Shown here in pieces: positions 53,079 through 62,621 of a stretch of DNA of 64,000 nt. Source of the stretch: Pseudoalteromonas rubra (GTDB lineage Bacteria > Pseudomonadota > Gammaproteobacteria > Enterobacterales > Alteromonadaceae). Position 1 is the stretch's first letter; the number at the start of each line of letters is the position of its first letter. The DNA is taken from positions 23,607-87,606 of the forward strand of contig NZ_PNCI01000044.1 in the NCBI RefSeq assembly GCF_005887095.1. The letters are read 5' to 3'. Both the position numbers and the translations under genes were made by a program. The notes under the pieces were generated by a model that was not told the DNA's origin, did no database searches, and saw only the letters and a program-made list of their open reading frames with translations.

Positions 53079-53330
53079 ATGGCAAAACCCAACAAAAAAG
53101 GTCCCACTAAAACCGTCGATATCTATTGTGCAAAATGCAAAGCACCACTATACAAATATCGTAAGGGCGGTAAAGGGGCACTCGTAAAATGTTTTAAAGA
53201 GCGGATCGTGACGGATTTTACCGCTCAAGAGGGCACCTGTCCTGGCTGTGGCACTGTATTCGCTCGGGACACCCTGATCAGAGGCACGCCTGCGTATAAA
53301 ATAATAGGTGGAAAGGTGTGGGTAAAGTAG
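53079..53330 (+). CDS. Small zinc-ribbon protein, unknown function
   Basis: 83 residues with two CxxC pairs (C17/C20 and C54/C57) and one more Cys (C38), as in zinc ribbons, and a basic N-terminus. It has no good ribosome site, but the coding pattern and the two metal-binding knuckles are convincing. Function not known; nucleic-acid binding is possible. It stands alone. Confidence 0.7.
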   Translation: MAKPNKKGPTKTVDIYCAKCKAPLYKYRKGGKGALVKCFKERIVTDFTAQEGTCPGCGTVFARDTLIRGTPAYKIIGGKVWVK

Positions 53331-53634
53331 TGGTATTGCGTTACATCGAGTGGGTCGGGCACGATAGAGTTAACGCTGCCATCAGCCACCGGTGCTACAT
53401 CTTACAAGGCTACAGCGAACCAAGAAACTACTTTTAAGTCGCCAATACACTGAGGAAAAAAGAATTAAGACAGGCGTTTTAAGTAAGTGCCCGGTTGGTT
53501 AAAGGAGTTCCAGTGTCCCATTTTAATGTCGATGAAATTTCAACACAGCGCTCGACACTTTGTTGACATTCCGTGTGTCAGAGTGAACCGAATCGACTGA
53601 CTGGGTGACTGAACGATGAAACCGCGCTTAACAA

Positions 53635-53928
53635 ATGCTGGTTATTATCCTTTGGTGTGGGTTATGGGCATTAAATTGCTCAAACTGGATGCGCTCAAAA
53701 TTTTCTCTTTATCCGCACATTGAGCTCTGTGTAACCGACAGTACTTTTAGGGTAACTAATACACTACGAGCTGATCAGCAGCACAGCGTAGAGTTTTTCT
53801 CTGGCGTTGAACAGGGTTATGGGTTAGGGAAAATAATTGTTGAGTGCATTTGTCGTCAGCAAAACGGGCATTACACTCAGCGAGTAGAGGAGATCAAGAT
53901 CACCGCAACAATCCGGTTTTCAGGTTGA
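53635..53928 (+). pseudogene. Probable remnant of a sensor histidine kinase ATPase domain
   Basis: An open stretch of 97 codons without a ribosome site. Its second half reads like the end of a HATPase_c domain: EQGYGLGKIIVECICRQQNG matches the G-box G-x-GLG-x(2)-IV-x(2)-IC, and the final KITATIRF matches the last strand. The preceding CVTDSTFRVTNTL resembles the strand before the ATP lid. No kinase N-terminus, H-box or N-box precedes it, so it looks like a decayed gene end. The assignment is by eye. Confidence 0.4.
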
Positions 53929-54309
53929 AAAATTCTCACAACATAGATGCATGTACCTGCAGTTTCCCCCTCAGATATCACCTAAAGAGGTCTTTCCCCA
54001 TCATCTCAGGGTTAAATTTGAATACAAATTGATCACTAAATTTACATTAAATATCAATATATATGTCATTTTTAACAGTTAACCAAAAGAAATGTTATAA
54101 CAATTTTATCATATTCATGTTGCAATTGGACCGTTCCAGTTGCTACCGTTGTTAACAGTTTTACAACACAATACTGATATGTTTATCGCGGTAGATGACC
54201 TTGTTGTATGGGTACAAGTAGTTAAACCACTTGTACGCTCTGTGTGTCAGAGCGGCTGTTTAAGTGCATTGTCAGTGACAAAAAAGTGATAATACAACAA
54301 GGAGAAGAC
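53929..54309. other. AT-rich upstream region of the subtilase gene
   Basis: About 380 bases with no supported gene; strongly AT-rich (for example around 54020-54120). It presumably holds the protease promoter, which I could not place with confidence. The stretch 53331-53634 before the kinase remnant is also without a supported gene. Confidence 0.5.
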
Positions 54310-55887
54310 ATGAGTACCAAGCGTTTTAAACTATCGGCTATTTCCACTTTAATGCTGTCAGCAATGAGTTTGCCAGCGTTAGCACAAGCCCCTGTTTTTC
54401 AAGGGCAAGCAGAAGATTCTAAACTGGAAATTAAGTCGATAAAGAGCGAAAAAAACCGCTACATCATTCGCTTCAATGAAGCACTTTCTGGCGGTAAAAA
54501 CAGCTTTAATAATTTTATCGCGCTCAACTATCTGTTTACCGCGGGTGCAGAGCCACTGTTTGCACTTAACGGTCAGCAGTCGATGGTTGCAGAGCTGGAT
54601 GATTACAGTCTTGAAACACTGCGTAGCTTTTCATCTGTTGAGTCAATTGAAATAGACCCTAAGCGTTATATTTTGCCTCTGGCTAAATCTAACAATCAAA
54701 TTATGCCATACGCACAGAGCACACCATATGGTATTACCATGGTGCAGGGTCATTTACTGCCTCAATCTAATACCTCTGCAAGAAAAGCCTGTGTGATCGA
54801 CACAGGATATAATCTGGGCCACCCTGATTTACCCTATGGTAATGTAACGGGAATTGCGAATAACAGTGCCGTTGGACAGTGGAACAATGATGGTAACGGT
54901 CATGGCACGCACGTTGCCGGTACCATCGCTGCTGAGGACAATAACCAGGGCGTGATTGGTGTTTATCCTGGTATGGACCTGCATATTGTTAAGATCTTTA
55001 ACGATAACGGGCAGTGGACCTATGCATCTGATCTGGTTAATGCAATCCAGCAATGTAAGGATGCAGGCGCGCATGTTGTTAATATGAGCCTGGGTGGGGG
55101 CAATTACTCCAACAGCGAAAATACTGCCATGCAGAATTTTGTGGATGGTGGCATGATGCTGGTGGCTGCGGCGGGTAATGATGGCAACAGCTCTAAGTCT
55201 TATCCGGCGTCCTATAATGCGGTTATTTCCGTAGCATCCGTTACATCGAGCGAGAGTCGATCTTCATTTTCTCAGTACAATGATCAGGTCGAGCTGGCAG
55301 GACCTGGTTCCAGTGTAAACTCGACTTATCCAACCAATACATACCGCAGTCTGAGTGGCACTTCAATGGCCTCGCCTCATGTGGCCGGTGTGGCTGCTTT
55401 GGTATGGAGTCACAACACCCAATGTAATAACCAGGAGATCCGGGCTGCACTGAATGCAACTGCCAAAGACAAAGGTGCCGCGGGTCGAGATAACTACTAT
55501 GGTCATGGTATCGTGCAGGCCAAAGCTGCATCGGATTATATTGGCGCAAATGGTTGTCAGGGGGGCGGCGACCCTGGTGGTGTGACACCGGTTAACGGTT
55601 CTTTGCCTAACCTTCAGGGTAACCAGGGTGGCTGGACGCACTATACCTGGGATATTCCTCAGGGCGTAAAAGAGATGAACCTGAGTATCACAGGTGGCGC
55701 AGGGGATGCAGATCTGTACGTAAGATACAATGCGCAACCCGATGCTAACAACTACACCTGTCGCCCATGGAAAGATGGTAACGAGGAGCAGTGTTCATTT
55801 GCTAATCCAAGTGCAGGCGTTTGGCATATTAGCTTGTATGGATACAACGGTTACAATGGGGTGACGTTGAATTATTCGTATAAGTAA
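54310..55887 (+). CDS. Secreted S8 (subtilisin-like) serine protease with PPC domain
   Basis: Extracellular protease, 525 residues from the ATG at 54310 (AAGGAG upstream; a 66-base in-frame extension lacks one). Signal peptide about 1-26 (ending LPALA-QA), I9-type propeptide about 40-120, then the S8 domain with D164 (VIDTGYNLGHPD), H198 (NGHGTHVAGTIAA), oxyanion N290 (AAAGNDG) and S352 (LSGTSMASPHVAG). After a glycine-rich linker, a pre-peptidase C-terminal (PPC) domain (about 430-525) ends NGVTLNYSYK. Marine bacteria use such enzymes to digest external protein. Single gene with its own terminator. Confidence 0.94.
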   Translation: MSTKRFKLSAISTLMLSAMSLPALAQAPVFQGQAEDSKLEIKSIKSEKNRYIIRFNEALSGGKNSFNNFIALNYLFTAGAEPLFALNGQQSMVAELDDYSLETLRSFSSVESIEIDPKRYILPLAKSNNQIMPYAQSTPYGITMVQGHLLPQSNTSARKACVIDTGYNLGHPDLPYGNVTGIANNSAVGQWNNDGNGHGTHVAGTIAAEDNNQGVIGVYPGMDLHIVKIFNDNGQWTYASDLVNAIQQCKDAGAHVVNMSLGGGNYSNSENTAMQNFVDGGMMLVAAAGNDGNSSKSYPASYNAVISVASVTSSESRSSFSQYNDQVELAGPGSSVNSTYPTNTYRSLSGTSMASPHVAGVAALVWSHNTQCNNQEIRAALNATAKDKGAAGRDNYYGHGIVQAKAASDYIGANGCQGGGDPGGVTPVNGSLPNLQGNQGGWTHYTWDIPQGVKEMNLSITGGAGDADLYVRYNAQPDANNYTCRPWKDGNEEQCSFANPSAGVWHISLYGYNGYNGVTLNYSYK

Positions 55888-55918
55888 CCGACCATTATGA
55901 AGTTTACCGTTAGAACAT

Positions 55919-55943
55919 AAAGGCGCTCGTTGAGCGCCTTTTT
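55919..55943 (+). terminator. Terminator after the subtilase gene
   Basis: AAAGGCGCTC-GTT-GAGCGCCTTTTT, a perfect stem with T run. Confidence 0.92.
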
Positions 55944-56157
55944 CAATGGATTATATTATCGAGCCCACAGCAGGCCCCAGCGGGTTCCATTCGCATGGGC
56001 ATTGTGGCTACACATTGTGTATGTTATCTGATGCGAGCGTGTACTCTTAGCAGTTCAGTAAGTAGGAGCATGCAAAGCGCATAACCTCCCCAATGAATCC
56101 CGATCGCAGCATAAGGAAAGGCCAACGAAAGACACTGACAAAATTTTTTGAATATAT

Positions 56158-56173
56158 ATCTTTATGTAAAGAT
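56158..56173. promoter_or_regulatory. Candidate operator upstream of the RND efflux operon
   Basis: Perfect inverted repeat ATCTTTA-TG-TAAAGAT, 86 bases before the adaptor start, in a 372-base gap. Short-arm palindromes like this are typical regulator sites; the regulator is not known. Confidence 0.4.
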
Positions 56174-56213
56174 TCTTTGTTTGGTGTGTCTTTTTGTGAA
56201 GTTTGATTCTGGT

Positions 56214-56229
56214 GCAGTCTTCGGACTGC
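56214..56229 (+). promoter_or_regulatory. UUCG hairpin in the leader of the RND efflux operon
   Basis: GCAGTC-TTCG-GACTGC: six perfect pairs closed by a stable C(UUCG)G tetraloop, with no T run after it, 30 bases before the start codon. It would fold in the 5' leader of the mRNA and is not a terminator. Confidence 0.5.
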
Positions 56230-56259
56230 TCCCCAAGGTAAAGGAATAAGGAGAAAGTC

Positions 56260-57381
56260 GTGAATATTAAACCCTGGATTTCAACAGCGAGTGTTGTTGC
56301 CACTTTGATGGTAGGCAGTATTGCCCTTAAGGGGCGCATGATCGAAGCACGTAATACCGAGTTTTCAGAGCAGGCCACCACGGTAGAAGCAATGCGCGTA
56401 GAGACGGTGCCGTATCAGTCATACATAGATATCAGTGGCGTGATTAAAGCGCCCCAGACCATTAATCTGGTGAATGAGGTTGCGGGCAAAATCACCCGGC
56501 TGCATTTTAAATCGGGCGACTTGGTTAAAGCGGGTGAGCCCTTAGTTGAAATTGATCACGCAGAAGAGCTGGCTCAACTGGCCGCGGCCAGGGCACGCGT
56601 CACGCAGCAGGAAAGTATACTGGTTCGCTATCGCAACTTGCACGAGCGCAAAAAATTCAGCGACCAGCAACTGGAAGAAGCCATCACGCAGTTGGCTGAA
56701 TTCCGCGCACAGGTTGACTTACTTACAGCGCGTATTGATAAAAAAGTCATCAAGGCACCGTTTACCGCATACGTTGGGATACACGATTTGCAAGTTGGTC
56801 AATACCTGGCACCTAACACTGTACTGACCAACATGGTTGGATTGCAGGCGCACATGTGGGTTGATTTCTCGGTACCGCAAACGTATCAGGCACTGGCAAT
56901 CAATACCCCGATTCGCGTTTCTCTGGTTGGTGACAACGCTGAACCACAAGTGGCTTACGTTGAATCGGTAGAGCCGGGTTTGAGTACCGCATCCAGACAA
57001 CTAAAATATCGCGCCCGCATCGAGCGTACTGAGCAGCTGAACACGAACCAGTTGGTTAAGATCAGCTTGCCAATAGGTACTAATCAGGAAGTCATTGCCG
57101 TTCCTTACCTGGCCATCGTTAAAGACCAGCTTGGCGACTATGTTTATCTGCTGGAGGAAGACGAGCAGGGCACACTCAGAGCAACACGTCAGCAGGTAGA
57201 ACTGGGTGAACGTTTGGGGGATATGGTCATGATCACGGGTGGTCTGGAGGAAGACCGCCTGATTGCAAGTAGCGGGGCTTTTAAACTGCGCAATGGCCTG
57301 AAAACGTTTGTCTCAGAGCCTCAGCAACCCGAACAGTCTGTTGCAATGGAAGACACCCAGAAAGAAGGCGTGTCGCTATGA
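56260..57381 (+). CDS. RND efflux periplasmic adaptor (membrane fusion protein)
   Basis: 373 residues from a GTG with AAGGAGAAA upstream. An N-terminal membrane anchor or uncleaved signal (about 6-24), a lipoyl/barrel-sandwich hybrid fold (about 65-190), with the second lipoyl half near VIKAPFTAYVGIHDLQVGQYL, and beta-barrel and membrane-proximal domains. It bridges the inner-membrane pump and an outer-membrane channel. The stop overlaps the pump start (ATGA). No outer-membrane factor gene is adjacent, so a TolC from elsewhere is probably used. Confidence 0.92.
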   Translation: MNIKPWISTASVVATLMVGSIALKGRMIEARNTEFSEQATTVEAMRVETVPYQSYIDISGVIKAPQTINLVNEVAGKITRLHFKSGDLVKAGEPLVEIDHAEELAQLAAARARVTQQESILVRYRNLHERKKFSDQQLEEAITQLAEFRAQVDLLTARIDKKVIKAPFTAYVGIHDLQVGQYLAPNTVLTNMVGLQAHMWVDFSVPQTYQALAINTPIRVSLVGDNAEPQVAYVESVEPGLSTASRQLKYRARIERTEQLNTNQLVKISLPIGTNQEVIAVPYLAIVKDQLGDYVYLLEEDEQGTLRATRQQVELGERLGDMVMITGGLEEDRLIASSGAFKLRNGLKTFVSEPQQPEQSVAMEDTQKEGVSL

Positions 57382-60300
57382 AAAATAAAGCCCACTTTAT
57401 GGATAGATTCGTCACTATGCCGGTGCTGGCCGTGGTGTTATCCGCCATGATCTGCATCGGCGGGCTGTGGTCCGTATTGAAGATCACAGTGCTGCAATTT
57501 CCCAGGATTGAAAGTTCGTCTTTGGTGGTCTCGACCACTTATATCGGCGCATCGGCCGATACGGTAAAAGGGTTTGTGACCGAACCGATAGAGCGTGTAA
57601 CGGCCACAGTCCCCGGCATCGACTATGTAGAATCGACCACAACGGCTGGCGTGAGTACTGTGACTGCGTACCTCAACCTGAACGAAGACAGCTCCAAGGC
57701 ACTGGCTGAGCTGACGGCCCGGCTGGGTCAGGTCAGCTACATGTTGCCGTCAGAATCCGAAGATCCGGTTGTGACTGTGCAGCGCGCCGACAGACCCCAT
57801 GCGTTGTTCTATCTGAACATTGAAAACGAAGGCGTGTCGCTTATTCAGTTAACGGACTACTTATCACGTCAGGTTACACCGGTGCTTAACGGCATTGAAG
57901 GGGTACAACGGGTTGCGATTGAGGGCAGCCGTATCCCGGCGCTGCGAGTCGACCTGGACTCAGCGAAACTGGATGCATTTGGCCTGAGCGCTGACGAAGT
58001 GTACAGCGCACTGGCTGCAAACAACACCATTGCCACCCTGGGCTTTACTGAAACCAGCAAGCAACGTATTGACCTGGTGGCCAATACCCAGCTGAAAGAC
58101 TTGAACGAATTCAAGCGCATGGTGATCAGACAGGTAAACAACGAAACCATTTACCTGCGCGATGTTGCAACGGTCAGGCTGGGCTCTGAGCAGCCCACCA
58201 TCAGTGCCCGTTTAAGCCAGCAAGATACCGTGTATATTTCGATCTGGCCATTGCCTGGTGCGAACGAAATTGCCATTGGTGATGCCTTATATGCGATGAC
58301 CGATGAAATAAACGAAACCCTGCCTGACGGCATCCGCATTAACTATGCCTACGACGGCACCTTATATATGCGTGATGCACTGAACGAAATCTTTAAGACG
58401 CTGGTTGAAACGGTTGTGTTGGTGGGTGTTGTAGTCCTGTTCATGATGGGCTCATTCAGAAGTGCCGCTGTACCACTGGTGACCATTCCAATCTCCATTC
58501 TGGGCGCGGTTGCAGCCATGTATGTGGTCGGTTTCTCAATGAACCTGCTAACGGTACTGGCCATCGTGCTCTCAGTTGGCCTGGTGGTGGATGATGCCAT
58601 CGTCGTAGTCGAAAACGTTTCGCGGTACATTCGTGAAGGTAAGCCTAAGTTGCAGGCTGCACTGGAAAGTTCCAGACAACTGTTTGTGCCCATTGTGTCG
58701 ATGACGTTGACACTGGCGATGGTCTATTTGCCAATCGGCTTCCTGTCCGGACTGACCGGCGTGTTATTTAAAGAGTTTGCCTTTACACTGGCCATTGCCG
58801 TGGTGATTTCTGGGTTTGTTGCTGTGACCTTATCGCCCATTATGAGTGCGTATGTGACGCCGCCGGGTGGTAAAGAAACTAAGCTGACACGCAAAGTAAA
58901 CGCCGGATTCGACTGGTTACGTAAAAAGTATAAAGCGCTGTTGAGTGCTTCATTGAGCTGGCGCAATCAAATTCTGCTTGGCGCCATGGTGTTAAGCCTT
59001 ATGGTCGTACCATTTTTCACTGGCTCGAAAAAAGAGCTGGCCCCGGTTGAAGATCAAAGCCAGATTTACGTACTGGTACAGTCTCCGCCTGAGTCATCAC
59101 TGACCTACAATGAAGACAATATGCATGGTGTGGTTGATACCTTACTGGACATGCCGGGCACCACGCAGATGTGGCAAAACATCTTCACTAACAGTGCATT
59201 TGGTGGGGTGGAGTTCATTAGCGCATCGGAGCGTGACTTCACAACGATGTCACTCATCCCTCAGGTATATGGTCGTCTGGCACAATTACCGGGTATTAAT
59301 CCGCTGCCAATTCTGCCTTCGCCTTTACCGACTGCGGGTCAGTTTGATGTGGAAATGGTGGTCAAATCGTCAGCCAGTTATGAAGAAATGAAACAGTATG
59401 CCGATCAGCTGATAGGCAGAGCCTTTGGCAGTGGTCACTTCCTGTATGCAGACACAGACCTAAAAATTGACTTGCCACAAATTGAGGTAACCCTGAAGCG
59501 TGAACAAATCGCCGAATTAGGTATGGATGTGGCCCATGTCAGTCGTCAGCTGGGTATCCTGCTCTCTAACAACTATGTGAACCGTTTTGACGCCAGAGGT
59601 AAGGCCTACCAGGTTATCCCTGTGGTAGACAGCCAGGTTAAAACGGATCCGTCGAAATTACTGAGCCTGCAAATTAAGGCGCACAACGGCACTCGGGTTC
59701 CTTTGTCTGCCATTGCTGAAATCAACTGGACCACAGTACCGCGTCAGCTGAGTAGCTTTGGCCAACAAAATGCGTTTCGTATCTTCGGTGGTGTGCTGCC
59801 AAGCTCAACCAAAGAAGCAGCACTAACGGCGCTGGAAGAAGCGGCTAAAGAAGTCTTGCCTCCTTCTTACATGATTGATTACGCAGGTGAATCAAGACAG
59901 ATCAGACAGCAAGGTAACAGCCTGCTGGGTGTCATGGCGGTGTCTTTGGTGATTGTTTATCTGCTACTGAGTATTCAGTTCAACAGCTTCAGAGATCCGC
60001 TGGTGGTCTTGCTGGGCAGCGTACCGCTGGCCATGATGGGCGCACTGGCATTGTCTTATTTTGAGCTGACCACGATGAACATTTATTCTCAAATTGGTTT
60101 AATTACTTTGATAGGCTTGATTGCCAAAAACGGTATCTTGATTGTGGAATTCGCGAATCATTTGCAAGAGGAGGGACGCAATAAGCTGGATGCTGTGATT
60201 GAATCTGCTGCTACCCGATTACGTCCTATCCTGATGACCACCGCAGCAACGGTGTTGGGCCACTTCCCACTGATGCTGGTAACCGGGGCAGGTGCTGAGG

Positions 60301-60467
60301 CACGCAACAGCATAGGTATTATTCTGGTTGCAGGCATGATGGTAGGCACCTTATTTACCTTATTTGTACTACCGGCCTTCTACGTAAAACTTGCGACAAG
60401 TCGTGAGGCACGTAAGGCTCAAACCCAGGATACTGTGAATGTAACGTCAACGCTTGCAATGAGCTAA
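57378..60467 (+). CDS. RND efflux pump, AcrB/HAE1-like inner-membrane transporter
   Basis: 1029 residues, proton-driven exporter. Twelve transmembrane helices are arranged as one plus five, twice, with two large periplasmic loops. The TM4 proton-relay Asp pair is in GLVVDDAIVVVENV and the matching second half has LIGLIAKNGILIVEFANHLQ. The N-terminus and the conserved PxVxVQRxDxP-like segment (DPVVTVQRADRPHALFY) fit the MexF/MdtB-like branch, so organic substrates are likelier than metals. Exact substrate unknown. Confidence 0.93.
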   Translation: MKNKAHFMDRFVTMPVLAVVLSAMICIGGLWSVLKITVLQFPRIESSSLVVSTTYIGASADTVKGFVTEPIERVTATVPGIDYVESTTTAGVSTVTAYLNLNEDSSKALAELTARLGQVSYMLPSESEDPVVTVQRADRPHALFYLNIENEGVSLIQLTDYLSRQVTPVLNGIEGVQRVAIEGSRIPALRVDLDSAKLDAFGLSADEVYSALAANNTIATLGFTETSKQRIDLVANTQLKDLNEFKRMVIRQVNNETIYLRDVATVRLGSEQPTISARLSQQDTVYISIWPLPGANEIAIGDALYAMTDEINETLPDGIRINYAYDGTLYMRDALNEIFKTLVETVVLVGVVVLFMMGSFRSAAVPLVTIPISILGAVAAMYVVGFSMNLLTVLAIVLSVGLVVDDAIVVVENVSRYIREGKPKLQAALESSRQLFVPIVSMTLTLAMVYLPIGFLSGLTGVLFKEFAFTLAIAVVISGFVAVTLSPIMSAYVTPPGGKETKLTRKVNAGFDWLRKKYKALLSASLSWRNQILLGAMVLSLMVVPFFTGSKKELAPVEDQSQIYVLVQSPPESSLTYNEDNMHGVVDTLLDMPGTTQMWQNIFTNSAFGGVEFISASERDFTTMSLIPQVYGRLAQLPGINPLPILPSPLPTAGQFDVEMVVKSSASYEEMKQYADQLIGRAFGSGHFLYADTDLKIDLPQIEVTLKREQIAELGMDVAHVSRQLGILLSNNYVNRFDARGKAYQVIPVVDSQVKTDPSKLLSLQIKAHNGTRVPLSAIAEINWTTVPRQLSSFGQQNAFRIFGGVLPSSTKEAALTALEEAAKEVLPPSYMIDYAGESRQIRQQGNSLLGVMAVSLVIVYLLLSIQFNSFRDPLVVLLGSVPLAMMGALALSYFELTTMNIYSQIGLITLIGLIAKNGILIVEFANHLQEEGRNKLDAVIESAATRLRPILMTTAATVLGHFPLMLVTGAGAEARNSIGIILVAGMMVGTLFTLFVLPAFYVKLATSREARKAQTQDTVNVTSTLAMS

Positions 60468-60524
60468 TCCGTAAACCGTTTAATATGCCGCAGCATCCGG
60501 GCTTCTAAGGCCCTAAGTCGCAGC

Positions 60525-60553
60525 AAAGCGCCAGCGTCGCCTGGCGCTTTTTT
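60525..60553 (+). terminator. Terminator after the RND operon
   Basis: Stem AAAGCGCCAG / CTGGCGCTTT with a six-base loop, then a T run. Confidence 0.92.
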
Positions 60554-60599
60554 GCGTTGGCTTACAACGCAAAAACTCGCTCAGGGTGCAACCAAAACT

Positions 60600-61190
60600 G
60601 ACAAACCTCTCCGTCATCCCGGACGCGTGCGAGCCGGGAACTACTTGAATACCACGCAGCAGTTCCTCAATGAAGACAAACCTGACAAACAGCTCCGTAT
60701 CCCGGATGCGTGCGAGCCGGGATCTACTTGAATACCACGCAGCAGTTCTTCGATAAAGACAAACCTGACCAACAGCTCCGTCATCCCGGACGCATGTGAG
60801 CCGGGATCTACCTGAACACCACGCAGTAGTTTCTCAATGAAGACAAACCTGACCAACAGCTCCGTCATCCCGGACGCGTGCGAGCCGGGAACTACTTGAA
60901 TACCACGCAGCAGTTCCTCAATGAAGATAAACCTGACCAACTGCTCCGTCATCCCGGACGCGTGCGAGCCGGGATCTACTTGAATACCACACAGTAGTTC
61001 CTCAATGAAGATAAACCTGACGAACCACTCCGTCATGCCGGACGCATGCGAGCAGGGATCTACTTGAATACCACGCAGTAGTTCCTCAATGAAGATAAAC
61101 CTGACGAACCACTCCGTCATGCCGGACGCGTGCGAGCCGGGAGCTACCTGAACACCACGCAGTAGTTTCTCAATGAAGACAAACCTGACA
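60600..61190. repeat. Tandem array of seven 84-bp units, each with a GTAG-headed REP-like palindrome
   Basis: Seven head-to-tail copies start (at CCGTCAT or CCGTAT) at 60611, 60695, 60778, 60862, 60946, 61030 and 61114. The spacing is 84, 83, 84, 84, 84 and 84 bases. Each carries an imperfect palindrome with arms CCCGG / CCGGG around GACGCGTGCGA-like centres. On the minus strand each palindrome is preceded by GTAG, the tetranucleotide that heads REP elements mobilised by REP-associated transposases. Copies differ at a few positions. It is not a CRISPR: the whole unit repeats, with no unique spacers. Confidence 0.9.
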
Positions 61191-61751
61191 ATCAACTCTT
61201 ACAATAAAACTGTACAAAAAATGACGGGCATAGCACTTGATTTTGTGTTGCAGCGCTCACCGCCCGGTTAAAGGCCAAGTTCTGTTTGTTTACATAGGTA
61301 TAAGTGAATGAGGCTAATTTCCAAGTCAAATTTCTCGCTTTCTCCGTCCTTGGAGGTCTCGTTCAAGTGAAGTATCGATTTAAGTGAGTTAGATTCAATA
61401 GATTGGTAGTTTTACATAACGAGACCCCAAGTTTCGCTATGAACAAGGCTCGGTTTTAACAGAGCTGTTGTGGCTTGAGCAATGGTGGTAGGTTATTGTT
61501 CTTATTATGAATAAAATAATATAACTATGGAAAAGCAAGGTTTTAGGAACTGGGTCTAACTGGTACTTACGCTAAAAAGCTGTTTATCGCTGCCAGAAAA
61601 TATCAGCCAAAAGTCATAATGACGTCAGGTGTTTTAAAGCTGATTTGCTTAAACTGACCTCTGATTCAATCACATTTAAGCATTATATCAATAGAAAGCG
61701 ACTTCAATATGGAAGTTGAATAATTCGTTGATTTCAAAATAAGGAATAATT
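61191..61751. other. AT-rich gap without a recognised gene
   Basis: About 560 bases between the repeat array and the PD40 gene. I see no supported gene on either strand; the last 60 bases must hold the downstream gene's promoter and its AAGGA ribosome site. Confidence 0.5.
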
Positions 61752-62621
61752 ATGAAACGTGTAAGCACAGCAATTGTTCTACTGTTTTCAGCGCTAGTGA
61801 TGAGCAGCACTAGTTATAGTAAAGATGACACATCCATCCCCGATGGTCCCTATCTCGGTCAAACACCACCCGGCTCAACACCTGAGATGTTTGCGCCCGG
61901 TATTGTTAATACGGAGGAATTTATTGAAATTGAGGGCATGTTCGGGGCGGATATGAATACCTTTTATTTCGTCAGGAGTGATGAAAAAGAAGTTTATTCC
62001 TTGTATGTCATTGAATATAGAAATAATCAATGGCAGAAGTCTATTGTCGCGACGGCTGTAAGCGAACCATCCATCTCACCCGACGGTAACACCATCTATT
62101 TAAAAAATAAATTTATAGAACGCACCAGCGACGGCTGGTCGGAGCTAAAAAGCCTCGGCGCGCCTTTCGAAAATATCGACATTATGCGGCTTTCAGCGTC
62201 TTCAAACGGCACTTATTATTTTGATACCTATACCCCAGAATTGGATACCCCTATTCGCTATTCGCGTTTGATAAACGGCAAATACGAACAACCGAAGTCA
62301 CTGGGCTCGCAGTTTGGCATCGGCAGATACAATGCCCACCCTTATATTGCGCCGGATGAAAGCTTTATTATCTTTGATAGCGTCAGAGAAGATGGACAGG
62401 GCAGATCTGACATTTATATCAGTTATCGCGCGGCTGATGGCTCATGGGGCCCTGCCATTAATATGGGTGACAAGATAAATACTGTTCATTCTGAAAAAAA
62501 CCCAAGTTTGTCACCCGACGGACAATTTCTATTCTTTGATAAGCGGACAAAACGTGGAAACGAAGAGGTAAATATCTACTGGGTGGACGCTCAAATTATT
62601 GAGACGCTCAGACCCAAATAG
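61752..62621 (+). CDS. Secreted PD40 (TolB-like beta-propeller) protein
   Basis: 289 residues. Sec signal peptide about 1-23 (ending TSYS-KD). At least three PD40 blades are visible by the xxSPDGxxIxF pattern: PSISPDGNTIYL (about 112), AHPYIAPDESFIIFDS (about 195) and NPSLSPDGQFLFFDK (about 252). Such proteins sit in the periplasm or outside and bind peptides or sugars; no enzyme motif is seen. Ribosome site AAGGA. It is isolated in a gene-poor region between the repeat array and a transposase. Confidence 0.8.
   Translation: MKRVSTAIVLLFSALVMSSTSYSKDDTSIPDGPYLGQTPPGSTPEMFAPGIVNTEEFIEIEGMFGADMNTFYFVRSDEKEVYSLYVIEYRNNQWQKSIVATAVSEPSISPDGNTIYLKNKFIERTSDGWSELKSLGAPFENIDIMRLSASSNGTYYFDTYTPELDTPIRYSRLINGKYEQPKSLGSQFGIGRYNAHPYIAPDESFIIFDSVREDGQGRSDIYISYRAADGSWGPAINMGDKINTVHSEKNPSLSPDGQFLFFDKRTKRGNEEVNIYWVDAQIIETLRPK

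Noticed and set aside
53616..53723. Second short open frame (MKPRLTNAGYYPLVWVMG...) overlapping the kinase remnant
   Set aside because: It is 35 codons in a different frame. It could be an upstream piece of the same decayed gene, but the evidence is too thin to list.
56260..60467. Specific antibiotic-resistance pump
   Set aside because: The RND family is clear, but sequence alone does not show which compounds are exported.
60600..61190. CRISPR array
   Set aside because: The whole 84-base unit repeats, with no unique spacers between short repeats, and no cas genes are present.
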